DNA of 64,000 nt from Bradyrhizobium sp. (GTDB lineage: Bacteria > Pseudomonadota > Alphaproteobacteria > Rhizobiales > Xanthobacteraceae): assembly GCF_027307225.1 (NCBI RefSeq), contig NZ_DAHUXJ010000128.1:1-64000 (forward strand), in the 5' to 3' direction. Numbering within the stretch: position 1 is the first letter of the stretch; every line of letters starts with the position of its first letter. Positions 51,708 through 59,974 of the stretch are shown one piece after another. A program made the translations under genes and the position numbers. The notes below the pieces were generated by a model that saw only the letters and a list, made by a program, of their open reading frames with translations, ran no database searches and was not told the origin of the DNA.

Positions 51708-52955
51708 TCATTCTTGTAGTTGCGACTTCAGCGCGCGCTCCATGAAGCGCGCCGCCGCGATCGCCTTCGCGTCGTCACCGAAATCGGCGATAATCTGCAC
51801 GCCGACCGGCAAATTACCCTCGGCGACATAGGCCGGCACGTTAACGCAGGGCGATCCCATCAGCGTCCAGAGCTGGTTGTAACGGGGATCGCCGGTCGAA
51901 TCCAAACCCGCAGGCGGAACGCCTGGCGCCGACAGCGCGAGCAGCACGTCGACGTCTTTCAGGATTTCGCTCAACGCCGCGCGCGCTTTCAACGTCACGA
52001 TACGTGCCGCGTCATAGTCGGCCGCCGTGTAGTGGCGGCTGTCGTCGAGCCGCTTGCGCAATAGCGGCGGCATGATGTCGTACTTCTCGCGGTACTCCCA
52101 GGCGAAGGCCTGGTGTGCTTCGACCTGCTGCACCACGTTGTGAATCCGCCAGGCTTCCGCGACGATGTCAGGCATTTTCAGTTCGCGCACCGAGGCGCCC
52201 GCTTTCGCCGCCGCACGTGCGGCATGCTGCAAGGCTTCCGCCCCGCCCGCTTCGGGAGCGCCGGCAAAATCCTGCGTCACCACGCCGATGCGCGGCGACT
52301 TCATCTCGGACGCGTTCAACTCGCTGCGGCCGGTGATGGCCGCAAGCGCGATCGCGACATCCTCGACGCCGGCGGCAAACAGGCCGACGGTGTCGAGCGT
52401 CCAGGAAAAACATTTGACGCCGACCGGCGGCAGCAGCCGATAGGACGGCTTGATCGCCGCCACGCCGCAGAACGACGCGGGCCGGATCACCGAGCCGCCG
52501 GTTTGCGTGCCGACCGCGAGCGGAAGCATTCCGGCGCCGACCGCCGCGGCCGAGCCCGACGACGATCCGCCGGGCGTATGGCCGAGGTTGCGCGGGTTGT
52601 GCGTAGGCGTCGGATCGTTCGCTGCAAAGGCCGTGGTCGTCGTCTTGCCGGCCACGGTAGCGCCGGCCTGCTTGAGCAGCATCACGATCGGCGCGTCCGC
52701 AAGCGGCTGATGACCCCTGTAGATCGCGGCGCCCATTTCGGTCGGCAGGTCGGCCGTATCGATGATGTCCTTGATCCCGACCGCGATGCCGGCGAGCGGG
52801 CCCTTTTGCTGCGCCTTCGGATTTTTGGCACGGCAGACGAAGGCCTTGATCTCGCCCTCGTGCTTGTCGATCGCGGCAAGCGACTCCGCAAGCGCGGCAT
52901 CCGGGGTGAGCGCGCCCTGCTCGATGCGGCACTTCTGGTCGGCGAGCGAGATCAT
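51708..52955 (-). CDS. amidase-signature family hydrolase
   Basis: A 415-residue amidase of the signature family. The Ser-cisSer-Lys triad is Lys62 (GIAVGIKDII), Ser132 region (TPGGSSSGSAAAV) and Ser155 (TQTGGSVIRPA). It is shorter than GatA and lacks its partners, so it is probably a free amidase acting on a small amide, carbamate or allophanate-like substrate. It points against plsY and dprA and looks inserted between these core genes together with the methyltransferase. Confidence 0.82.
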   Translation of the reverse strand: MISLADQKCRIEQGALTPDAALAESLAAIDKHEGEIKAFVCRAKNPKAQQKGPLAGIAVGIKDIIDTADLPTEMGAAIYRGHQPLADAPIVMLLKQAGATVAGKTTTTAFAANDPTPTHNPRNLGHTPGGSSSGSAAAVGAGMLPLAVGTQTGGSVIRPASFCGVAAIKPSYRLLPPVGVKCFSWTLDTVGLFAAGVEDVAIALAAITGRSELNASEMKSPRIGVVTQDFAGAPEAGGAEALQHAARAAAKAGASVRELKMPDIVAEAWRIHNVVQQVEAHQAFAWEYREKYDIMPPLLRKRLDDSRHYTAADYDAARIVTLKARAALSEILKDVDVLLALSAPGVPPAGLDSTGDPRYNQLWTLMGSPCVNVPAYVAEGNLPVGVQIIADFGDDAKAIAAARFMERALKSQLQE

Positions 52956-52972
52956 GCGGTTTCCCCCTTGGT

Positions 52973-53060
52973 CGTGCCCGCTTTATGGCGGGCATCCACG
53001 TCTTCGGTTTGACACGTAGCAAGACGTGGATGGCCGGGACAAGCCCACACCTGACGATGG
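52973..53060. repeat. palindromic intergenic repeat, family 4
   Basis: The stem CATCCACGTCTT (52993-53004) pairs exactly with AAGACGTGGATG (53021-53032), with a 16-base loop. Outer GCCCGC / GCCGGG segments extend it. It lies between the divergent amidase and dprA genes, so it may lie in both leaders. Confidence 0.7.
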
Positions 53061-53120
53061 GTGTTATGCGGGCGGCGTGCCCCCTTCCCCTCACCGTCCG
53101 GTTGATCCATCCTGCACCGC

Positions 53121-54233
53121 ATGGACAAGCGATCGCCCCCGACAACACATCTCACCGACGCAGAGCGCATCGACCGCTTGCGGCTGATCCGCGCCGATAA
53201 CGTCGGGCCACGGACGTTTCGGTCGCTGGTTCGTCATTTCGGCAGCGCGCGCGCTGCACTGGAGCGGTTGCCGGAGTTCGCCCGCCGCGGCGGAGCATCG
53301 CGTCCGCAGCGCATCCCGAGCGAGGCGGATGCGCACGCGGAGCTGGACGCCTGCGCGAAGCTCGGCGTCAGTCTCATCGCGCCTGAAGAAGCCGGCTATC
53401 CGCCGCGGCTGACCGAGCTGGACGATGCGCCGCCTTTGCTTGGCGTGCGCGGCGTCATTGACGTCCTGATGCGGCCGATGATCGCCATCGTCGGCTCGCG
53501 CAATGCGTCCGCCGCCGGATTGAAATTCGCACAAGTGCTGGCGCATGATCTTTCCAATGCCGGTTTTGTCGTCGTGTCCGGCCTGGCGCGCGGCATCGAC
53601 CAGGCCGCGCATCGCGCCTCGATCGAAGGCGGCACGCTCGCGGTGCTCGCCGGCGGTCCCGACAAAATCTATCCGCCCGAACACACGGACCTGTTGACCG
53701 CGATCCTCAGGCATGGCGCCGCGATCTCGGAAATGCCGCTCGGCTATGTGGCGCGCGCCCATGATTTCCCGCGGCGCAACCGCCTGGTCTCGGGTAGCTC
53801 GCTGGGCGTGATCGTGGTCGAAGCCGCGCTGCGGTCGGGCTCACTGATCACCGCGCGCCTCGCCAACGAACAGGGCCGCGAAGTCTTCGCCGTGCCGGGT
53901 TCGCCGCTCGATCCGCGGGCCGCCGGCACCAACGGCCTGATCAAGCAGGGCGCGACGCTGATTACCGAAGCGGCTGACGTGATCGACGCGGTCCAGCCGA
54001 TCATGGGCCGGCCAATCGACTTGCGCGAAGACGACGTCGAGCCGCTCGCGCCCGATCCAGATACGGCCGAACGCGACCGCGTTGTCTCCCTGCTCGGCCC
54101 CACGCCGGTCCAACTCGACGACCTCATCCGCCTGTCAGGCGCCTCGGCCGCGGTGGTGCGCACCGTGCTGCTCGAACTTGAACTCGCGGGGCGGCTGGAG
54201 CGGCACGGCGGCGGATTGATTTCGCTGATTTAG
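53121..54233 (+). CDS. dprA: DNA-processing protein DprA
   Basis: A 370-residue DprA, which loads RecA onto incoming single-stranded DNA in transformation. An N-terminal SAM-like domain precedes a Rossmann fold with VGSRNASAAGLKFAQ and VVSGLARGIDQAAHR, PLDPRAAGTNGLIKQGA and a C-terminal winged-helix domain (LIRLSGASAAVVRTVLLELELAGRLER, quoted in part: GASAAVVRTVLLELELAG). It is a core gene between plsY and topA in this lineage; the neighbours between are accessory. Confidence 0.93.
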   Translation: MDKRSPPTTHLTDAERIDRLRLIRADNVGPRTFRSLVRHFGSARAALERLPEFARRGGASRPQRIPSEADAHAELDACAKLGVSLIAPEEAGYPPRLTELDDAPPLLGVRGVIDVLMRPMIAIVGSRNASAAGLKFAQVLAHDLSNAGFVVVSGLARGIDQAAHRASIEGGTLAVLAGGPDKIYPPEHTDLLTAILRHGAAISEMPLGYVARAHDFPRRNRLVSGSSLGVIVVEAALRSGSLITARLANEQGREVFAVPGSPLDPRAAGTNGLIKQGATLITEAADVIDAVQPIMGRPIDLREDDVEPLAPDPDTAERDRVVSLLGPTPVQLDDLIRLSGASAAVVRTVLLELELAGRLERHGGGLISLI

Positions 54234-54234
54234 C

Positions 54235-54711
54235 TTACTCCGCCGCGTCCTTCCGGCCATCGAACTTGGTGCGCGCCCCTTCGATCTCGGTCTGATGCTC
54301 CATGGCCCATTGGCCAAGCGCTATCACCGGCTTGCTCAAACCGCGTCCGAGATCGGTGAGCTCGTAATCGACCCGCGGCGGGATGGTCGGAAAGACCGTT
54401 CGTGTGACGAGGCCGTCTCGCTCCAGGCCCCGCAACGTCAGGGTCAGCATCCGCTGCGAGATGCCGTTGATCAGGCGCTTGATCTCGTTGAAGCGCTTTG
54501 GCCCGTCGAACAGCATCATGATGACGAAGACGCTCCATTTGTCGCCGATGCGCGCGAGCACCGAAGCGACGCTTCGGCAATCTGCGTGCGGGTCCGGTGA
54601 CGAAGGAAGGACGGGAACTTTGCTGTTCTTCGGTTTCAAGAATGTGCCTCGGGTTTCAAGAAAGTGCCTTGGGCTCAAAAAAGTGCGTTCTTGTGGGGTC
54701 GGGGTAGTCAC
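54235..54711 (-). CDS. HxlR-family transcriptional regulator (YodB-like)
   Basis: A winged-helix protein of the HxlR family, core motif LARIGDKWSVFVIMMLFDGPKRF. Cys45 lies just before the domain (ADCRSVASVL), at the place of the redox-sensing Cys of YodB in Bacillus subtilis, which controls an azoreductase. The frame begins at GTG 54711 (158 residues), but residues about 6-28 are encoded by three tandem 20-base repeats, so the true start may be internal (TTG or GTG near 54640). It is divergent from azoR with a 15-base dyad between. Confidence 0.85.
   Translation of the reverse strand: MTTPTPQERTFLSPRHFLETRGTFLKPKNSKVPVLPSSPDPHADCRSVASVLARIGDKWSVFVIMMLFDGPKRFNEIKRLINGISQRMLTLTLRGLERDGLVTRTVFPTIPPRVDYELTDLGRGLSKPVIALGQWAMEHQTEIEGARTKFDGRKDAAE
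54631..54690. repeat. three tandem 20-base repeats
   Basis: The units are CGGTTTCAAGAATGTGCCTC, GGGTTTCAAGAAAGTGCCTT and GGGCTCAAAAAAGTGCGTTC. The period of 20 is not a multiple of 3. The repeats cross the 5' end of the HxlR frame, giving TFL-SPRHFLETRGTFLK-like peptide echoes. They may be regulatory DNA rather than coding sequence. Confidence 0.65.
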
Positions 54712-54721
54712 TCATATAGCG

Positions 54722-54736
54722 TTGGTTACAAACCAA
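54722..54736. promoter_or_regulatory. HxlR operator at azoR
   Basis: The perfect dyad TTGGTT-ACA-AACCAA lies 18 bases before the azoR ATG and 10 bases before the HxlR GTG. Its position between divergent regulator and target suggests it is the binding site that shuts off azoR. Confidence 0.6.
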
Positions 54737-54754
54737 TACCAAGGGTGACTCCCA

Positions 54755-55366
54755 ATGAAAAAGCTCCTCCACATCGATTCCAGCGTGCTCGGTCCTCACT
54801 CCGTCAGCCGGCAATTGTCGGCCGCGATTGTCGACCAGCTGCGCCGAGCGGCGCCGAACCTCGAGGTCCGCTACCGCGACCTGACTTCGACGCCGCTTGC
54901 TCATCTGTCCGGCGCACATCTTGCGGCTGCGCAAGGCGCCACTGCGAATGCGGACATCGCGCAGGAATTGGCAACGGGTCAGGTCGTGCTCGATGAGTTT
55001 CTTGCCTCCGATACCGTGGTATTGGGCGCGCCGATGTACAACTTCACCATTCCAAGCCAGCTCAAGGCCTGGATCGATCGTATCGTCGTGGCCGGCAAGA
55101 CCTTCAAATATGACGCGCAAGGGCCGAAGGGCCTGGCCGGCGACAAGCGCGTCATCGTGGCGATCTCGCGTGGCGGCTTCTATGGCGCGGACACGCCCGC
55201 TGCGGCGCTGGAACACCTAGAATCTTACCTGCGTGGAATCTTCGGTTTCATCGGCGTGACGCAACCCGAATTCATTTCGGCTGATGGCATCCAGGTCGGC
55301 CCGGAGTACCGCGAAAAAGCGCTTGCGAGCGCGCTTGAGGCCGTCACTAACTTGCGCGCGGCTTAA
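54755..55366 (+). CDS. azoR: FMN-dependent NADH-azoreductase
   Basis: A 203-residue flavodoxin-fold quinone/azo reductase. Motifs include LLHIDSSVLGPHSVSRQLS and the FMN-binding PMYNFTIPSQLKAWIDR, with SRGGFYG later. AzoR enzymes reduce azo dyes and quinones by two electrons using NADH and protect against electrophiles. The ATG follows AAGGGTG. It is controlled, by inference, by the divergent HxlR regulator, like the YodB-AzoR1 pair of Bacillus. Confidence 0.92.
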   Translation: MKKLLHIDSSVLGPHSVSRQLSAAIVDQLRRAAPNLEVRYRDLTSTPLAHLSGAHLAAAQGATANADIAQELATGQVVLDEFLASDTVVLGAPMYNFTIPSQLKAWIDRIVVAGKTFKYDAQGPKGLAGDKRVIVAISRGGFYGADTPAAALEHLESYLRGIFGFIGVTQPEFISADGIQVGPEYREKALASALEAVTNLRAA

Positions 55367-55378
55367 GACGAATAAGAG

Positions 55379-55400
55379 CCCGCTGCGATGAAGCAGCGGG
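55379..55400. terminator. bidirectional terminator hairpin between azoR and SDR genes
   Basis: CCCGCTGC and GCAGCGGG pair around a 6-base loop, 13 bases after the azoR stop and 20 before the end of the convergent SDR gene. The flanks have no long T-run, so it may act only in part. Confidence 0.6.
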
Positions 55401-55419
55401 TTCGTTCACTGCTCGACGA

Positions 55420-56199
55420 TTAGCCGCGGAAGACCGGCGCACCCGCGGGCGAACTGGTCGCGCCGCCATCGACGAAGATCTCCTGACCCTGCACGTGGGC
55501 CGCATCGTCAGACGCGAGGAACAGCACGGTTTTGGCGATGTGATCGGGCTCGGCGATCCGCCCGAGCGGGGTGACGCCGGCGATGCGCTTCTCCAATGCC
55601 GCAAAAGCCTCTGCGGTCGGCGCCGCGCCATTCCAGATCGGCGTGCGGGCAGCACCCGGCGCCACGACATTGATCCGGATGCCGCGCGGCGAGAGTTCCG
55701 ACACCATCACCCGCGCCATCGCCGTCACGCCGGCCTTGGTCGCCGCGTAAGCCGAGTAGCCGGGATTGCCGAGCACGGAGATCACCGAGCCGTTGAGGAC
55801 GATCGAGGCATTGTCGTTCAGGTAAGGCAATGCCGCCTGCACCGTGAAGAAGACCGAGGTGAGGTTGGTGCGGATCACCTGCTCGAAGGCGGCAAGCGTG
55901 GTCTTGCCGACCGGCGTGTTGCCGGGAATGCCGGCATTGGCGAAGACAATATCGAGCTTGCCGAACTTTTCCGCCGCCTGCTTCACCGCCGCTTCGGTTG
56001 CGGCAACGTCGTTGGCGTCGGCGATGACGGCCAGAGCATTCGGCCCCAATTCCTTTGCTGCCGCATCAAGCGTCTGTTTGTTGCGGCCGGTGACCGTCAC
56101 CCTGGCGCCCTCGGCCACGAACAGCCTGGCTGTTGCGAGCCCGATGCCGCTGTTGCCGCCCGTAATCAACGCCGTCTTGTTCGCTAGCCGGTTAGCCAT
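55420..56199 (-). CDS. SDR-family oxidoreductase
   Basis: A 259-residue short-chain dehydrogenase. The cofactor motif TGGNSGIGLA and NAG at 88-90 are present, with catalytic Ser138, Tyr151 and Lys155 (GYSAYAATK). The acidic or basic residue after the motif (GRNKQT) suggests NADP use. It acts on an unknown alcohol or ketone. It is divergent from the second HxlR gene, and a 56-base dyad lies between. Confidence 0.9.
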   Translation of the reverse strand: MANRLANKTALITGGNSGIGLATARLFVAEGARVTVTGRNKQTLDAAAKELGPNALAVIADANDVAATEAAVKQAAEKFGKLDIVFANAGIPGNTPVGKTTLAAFEQVIRTNLTSVFFTVQAALPYLNDNASIVLNGSVISVLGNPGYSAYAATKAGVTAMARVMVSELSPRGIRINVVAPGAARTPIWNGAAPTAEAFAALEKRIAGVTPLGRIAEPDHIAKTVLFLASDDAAHVQGQEIFVDGGATSSPAGAPVFRG

Positions 56200-56216
56200 G
56201 ATCGTCTCCGTGAGAT

Positions 56217-56272
56217 GGTTGCATAATTAAACTGCTTGGCTTAGGTAAGCCAGATGGTTTAATATTGCAACC
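56217..56272. promoter_or_regulatory. long dyad operator between SDR and HxlR genes
   Basis: Arms of 27 bases are arranged around the centre: GGTTGCA-x-ATTAAAC-x4-TGGCTTA, then GG, then TAAGCCA-x4-GTTTAAT-x-TGCAACC. Three blocks of 7 bases match exactly. It starts 18 bases before the SDR ATG and ends 61 before the HxlR GTG. Such length suggests two dimers of the HxlR regulator. Confidence 0.75.
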
Positions 56273-56332
56273 ACACAAGACCGTGAGCGCGCTTCGCACC
56301 TGTGAAGCGGACCATGAAGGCGGAGAGGAACC

Positions 56333-56806
56333 GTGAAACGGACAAGCTTTGAGGGCGACGCCTGCCCCATCGCGCGGGCGCTCGATGTGATCGGCGACTG
56401 GTGGTCGCTCCTGATCATCCGCGACGCCATGCTCGGCGGGCGCCGGTTCGGCGAGTTTCAGAAAAGTCTCGGGCTCGCCAAGAACATCCTGACGGCTCGG
56501 CTGCGCATGCTTATCGAGGAAGGAATTCTCGCAACCGCGCCCGCCTCCGACGGCAGCGCCTACCAGGAATATGTCCTAACCGAAAAAGGACGTGGGCTGT
56601 TCCCGGTCATCGTGGCGCTGCGGCAATGGACCGAGACCTTCGACGCTCATCCGGAAGAAATCGGAACCTACCTGGTCGATCGCGAAAAAGGCCGACCAGT
56701 CCGCAAGCTTGAACTGCATGCCCAGGACGGACGGCGGCTTGGTGTCGGCGACACGGTGTTGAAACCCCGGCAACCGGCCAAGGCAAAACGCCGCACGACC
56801 GCCTGA
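56333..56806 (+). CDS. HxlR-family transcriptional regulator
   Basis: A 157-residue winged-helix regulator with the HxlR signature: EGDACPIARALDVIGDWWSLLIIRDAMLGGRRF, quoted in part as CPIARALDVIGDWWSLLIIR. A Cys at residue 11 lies in the usual HxlR position. The GTG start follows GGAGAGGAACC, a strong site. It is divergent from the SDR gene, which is its likely target. The tail is basic (KPRQPAKAKRRTTA). Confidence 0.9.
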   Translation: MKRTSFEGDACPIARALDVIGDWWSLLIIRDAMLGGRRFGEFQKSLGLAKNILTARLRMLIEEGILATAPASDGSAYQEYVLTEKGRGLFPVIVALRQWTETFDAHPEEIGTYLVDREKGRPVRKLELHAQDGRRLGVGDTVLKPRQPAKAKRRTTA

Positions 56807-57021
56807 GGCTTTCCAGCTTTCCGGAGGCCGCCGGCCGGCTCGGACTACAATCTATAGTATATGTTTTACAACCTATGTGAGGTGGAAATTACCCTCTTTC
56901 GCCTGCTTTCAACTGCTGGCGATTTGACAGGGGCGGCCGCACCACCCATGTTCGGATCGAAACGGCCGACGCGAGTCCCGCGGAACCGGCCGTTATTTTT
57001 TCCCTAAGCCATTGGAATGAC

Positions 57022-59796
57022 ATGAATCTCGTCATCGTGGAGTCGCCGGCCAAGGCCAAGACGATCAACAAATATCTGGGCGCTTCCTATGAAGTGCTGG
57101 CGTCTTTCGGCCATGTCCGTGACCTCCCCGCCAAGAACGGATCGGTCGATCCGGACGCCAACTTCCAGATGATCTGGGAGGTCGACCCCAAGGCCGCCAG
57201 CCGGCTGAACGATATCGCCAAGGCCTTGAAGGGCGCCGACAAGCTCATTCTGGCGACCGATCCTGATCGCGAGGGCGAAGCGATCTCCTGGCACGTCCTC
57301 GAAGTGCTGAAGGAAAAGCGCGCGCTGAAGGATCAGGCGATCGAGCGCGTGGTCTTCAACGCCATCACCAAGCAGGCGATTTCGGAGGCGATGAAGCATC
57401 CGCGCCAGATCGACGGCGCGCTGGTCGACGCCTATATGGCGCGCCGCGCGCTGGACTACCTCGTCGGCTTCACCCTCTCGCCCGTGCTGTGGCGCAAGCT
57501 GCCCGGCGCGCGCTCGGCCGGCCGCGTGCAATCGGTGGCGCTGCGGCTCGTCTGCGACCGCGAGCTCGAGATCGAGAAATTCGTCGCCCGCGAATACTGG
57601 TCCCTGGTGGCGACGCTCACCACTGCGCGCGGCGATACCTTTGAGGCGCGGCTTGTCGGCGCCGACGGCAAGAAGATCCAGCGCCTCGACATCGGCACCG
57701 GCGCGGAAGCCGAAGATTTCAGGAAGGCGCTGGACACCGCCGCCTTCACGGTGACATCGGTCGAAGCCAAACCGGCGCGGCGCAACCCGCAGGCCCCCTT
57801 CACCACTTCGACCTTGCAGCAGGAAGCCAGCCGCAAGCTCGGCTTTGCGCCCGCGCACACCATGCGGATCGCGCAGCGCCTTTATGAGGGCATCGATATC
57901 GGCGGCGAGACCACCGGTCTCATTACCTATATGCGAACCGACGGCGTGCAGATCGACGGCTCGGCGATCACGCAGGCCCGCAAGGTGATCGGCGAGGATT
58001 ACGGCAACGCCTATGTGCCGGACGCGCCGCGCCAGTATCAGGCCAAGGCCAAGAACGCGCAGGAAGCCCACGAAGCGATCCGTCCCACCGATCTGTCGCG
58101 GCGGCCGAACGACATGCGCCGCCGGCTCGATCCGGAACAGGCCAGGCTTTACGAATTGATCTGGACCCGTACCATCGCGAGCCAGATGGAGTCCGCCGAA
58201 CTCGAGCGCACCACGGTCGATATTACGGCGAAGGCAGGCTCCCGCACGCTCGAGCTGCGCGCCTCCGGCCAGGTGATCAAGTTCGATGGTTTCCTCGCGC
58301 TCTACCAGGAAGGCCGCGACGACGATGGCGACGATGAGGACAGCCGCCGCCTCCCGGCGATGAGCGAAGGCGAAAACGTCAAGCGCCAGAACCTCGCCGT
58401 CACGCAACATTTCACCGAGCCGCCGCCGCGCTTCTCCGAAGCCTCGCTGGTCAAGCGCATGGAAGAACTCGGCATCGGCCGGCCCTCGACCTATGCCTCG
58501 ATCCTCCAGGTGCTGAAGGACCGCGGCTATGTGCGGCTGGAGAAGAAGCGCCTGCATGGCGAGGACAAGGGCCGCGTTGTCGTCGCGTTCCTGGAAAACT
58601 TCTTCGCCCGCTATGTCGAATACGACTTCACCGCCGGGCTGGAAGAACAGCTCGACCGCATCTCGAATAACGAGATTTCCTGGCAGGAAGTGCTGAAGGA
58701 TTTCTGGCGCGGCTTCATCGGTGCGGTCAACGACATCAAGGACCTCCGCGTCGCCGAGGTGCTCGACTCCCTCGACGAGATGCTGGGGCCGCACATCTAT
58801 CCACCGCGCGCGGACGGCGGCGATATCAGGCAGTGCCCAAGCTGCGGTGCCGGACGGCTGAACCTCAAGGCCGGCAAGTTCGGCGCGTTTGTTGGCTGCA
58901 CCAACTATCCGGAATGCCGCTACACGAGACCGCTCGCCGCCGACAGCGAGGCCAGCGCCGATCGCGTGCTGGGCAAGGACCCCGAGACCGGCCGCGACGT
59001 GTTCGTGAAGGCCGGACGGTTTGGTCCCTACATCCAGCTCGGCGAGCAGAAGGATTATGAGGAAGGCGAAAAGCCCAGGCGCGCCGGCATTCCCAAAGGC
59101 ACATCACCTGCCGATGTCGAGCTTGAGCTGGCGCTGAAACTACTGTCGCTGCCGCGCACCATCGGCCTGCATCCGGAAACCGGCCAGCCGATTACGGCGG
59201 GCCTCGGCCGTTTTGGACCGTTCGTGAAGCATGAGAAGACCTATGCCAGCCTGGAGGCAGGCGACGAAGTCTTTGACGTCGGCCTCAACCGCGCGGTCAC
59301 GCTGATTGCCGAGAAGATCGCCAAAGGTCCGAGCGGCCGGCGCTTTGGGGCGGACCCAGGCAAGCCGCTGGGCGATCACCCGACGCTCGGTGCGGTCGTG
59401 GTCAAGAATGGCCGCTATGGCGCCTATGTCTCGGCCGGCGGCATCAATGCGACCCTGCCCGGCGAGAAGACGCCCGACACGATCACGCTTGCGGAAGCTA
59501 TACCCCTGCTCGACGAGCGCGCGGCCAAGGGCGGCGGCGGAAAGCGCGGCGCCAAGAGAGCGGCGAAGCCAAAGGCTCAGGCTGCCAAGCCGAAGGCCGA
59601 AAAGGCCGCGGCTGCCAAATCGGAAGCCGATGGTGCGCCAACCCCTGCAAAGAAGGCCGCGGCGAAGAAATCGGCTGCCAAGCCGAAATCGGAATCGACC
59701 TCCAAAGCGCGCGCGCCGGTGACGGCCAAGAAAACCTCGGCGAAGAAGGCCGCCAAGCCTGCCGCCAAGAAGAGCGCCGGCAAGGCAAGTGGATAA
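57022..59796 (+). CDS. topA: DNA topoisomerase I
   Basis: A 924-residue type IA topoisomerase that relaxes negative supercoils. The Toprim acidic motif is DPDREGEAISW; the catalytic Tyr303 is in GLITYMRTDG. The C-terminal part has a zinc-ribbon (CPSCGAGRLNLKAG, GCTNYPEC) and repeated FGPY-type units. The last about 80 residues are Lys/Ala-rich, like a histone tail (AKKTSAKKAAKPAAKKSAG). The end lies 12 bases before hairpin element A. Confidence 0.96.
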   Translation: MNLVIVESPAKAKTINKYLGASYEVLASFGHVRDLPAKNGSVDPDANFQMIWEVDPKAASRLNDIAKALKGADKLILATDPDREGEAISWHVLEVLKEKRALKDQAIERVVFNAITKQAISEAMKHPRQIDGALVDAYMARRALDYLVGFTLSPVLWRKLPGARSAGRVQSVALRLVCDRELEIEKFVAREYWSLVATLTTARGDTFEARLVGADGKKIQRLDIGTGAEAEDFRKALDTAAFTVTSVEAKPARRNPQAPFTTSTLQQEASRKLGFAPAHTMRIAQRLYEGIDIGGETTGLITYMRTDGVQIDGSAITQARKVIGEDYGNAYVPDAPRQYQAKAKNAQEAHEAIRPTDLSRRPNDMRRRLDPEQARLYELIWTRTIASQMESAELERTTVDITAKAGSRTLELRASGQVIKFDGFLALYQEGRDDDGDDEDSRRLPAMSEGENVKRQNLAVTQHFTEPPPRFSEASLVKRMEELGIGRPSTYASILQVLKDRGYVRLEKKRLHGEDKGRVVVAFLENFFARYVEYDFTAGLEEQLDRISNNEISWQEVLKDFWRGFIGAVNDIKDLRVAEVLDSLDEMLGPHIYPPRADGGDIRQCPSCGAGRLNLKAGKFGAFVGCTNYPECRYTRPLAADSEASADRVLGKDPETGRDVFVKAGRFGPYIQLGEQKDYEEGEKPRRAGIPKGTSPADVELELALKLLSLPRTIGLHPETGQPITAGLGRFGPFVKHEKTYASLEAGDEVFDVGLNRAVTLIAEKIAKGPSGRRFGADPGKPLGDHPTLGAVVVKNGRYGAYVSAGGINATLPGEKTPDTITLAEAIPLLDERAAKGGGGKRGAKRAAKPKAQAAKPKAEKAAAAKSEADGAPTPAKKAAAKKSAAKPKSESTSKARAPVTAKKTSAKKAAKPAAKKSAGKASG

Positions 59797-59808
59797 GGCA
59801 AGCGGATG

Positions 59809-59880
59809 GTGCCGCCTATTTGAAGTTCCTGCACCACAAGCGGCGAATACCGTTCAGGAACTTCAAATAGAAGGCGGCAC
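59809..59880. repeat. hairpin element A
   Basis: Arms GTGCCGCC-TATTTGAAGTTCCTG and CAGGAACTTCAAATA-gaa-GGCGGCAC pair over 23 bases with a 3-base bulge. The loop CACCACAAGCGGCGAAT is shared with element A' at 62815-62893, where it occurs in inverted orientation. Four stem pairs differ between A and A' with both bases changed so that pairing is kept. Confidence 0.85.
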
Positions 59881-59896
59881 TAGAATCATAAGCTTG

Positions 59897-59973
59897 CTAG
59901 TGCCCATGACTTTCCGAAGTTCGTGAAAGGTGGGTGCTGAGACGGTGCACGAACTTCGGAAAGTGGGCACTAG
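59897..59973. repeat. hairpin element B
   Basis: Arms begin and end in CTAG. The left arm CTAGTGCCC-atg-ACTTTCC-GAAGTTCGTG and the right arm CACGAACTTCGGAAAGTGGGCACTAG pair over 26 bases with a 3-base bulge. The loop is GGTGGGTGCTGAGACGG-like. It ends 1 base before the rnr start codon and shares its exact stems with B' at 62724-62799. Confidence 0.88.
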
Positions 59974-59974
59974 T

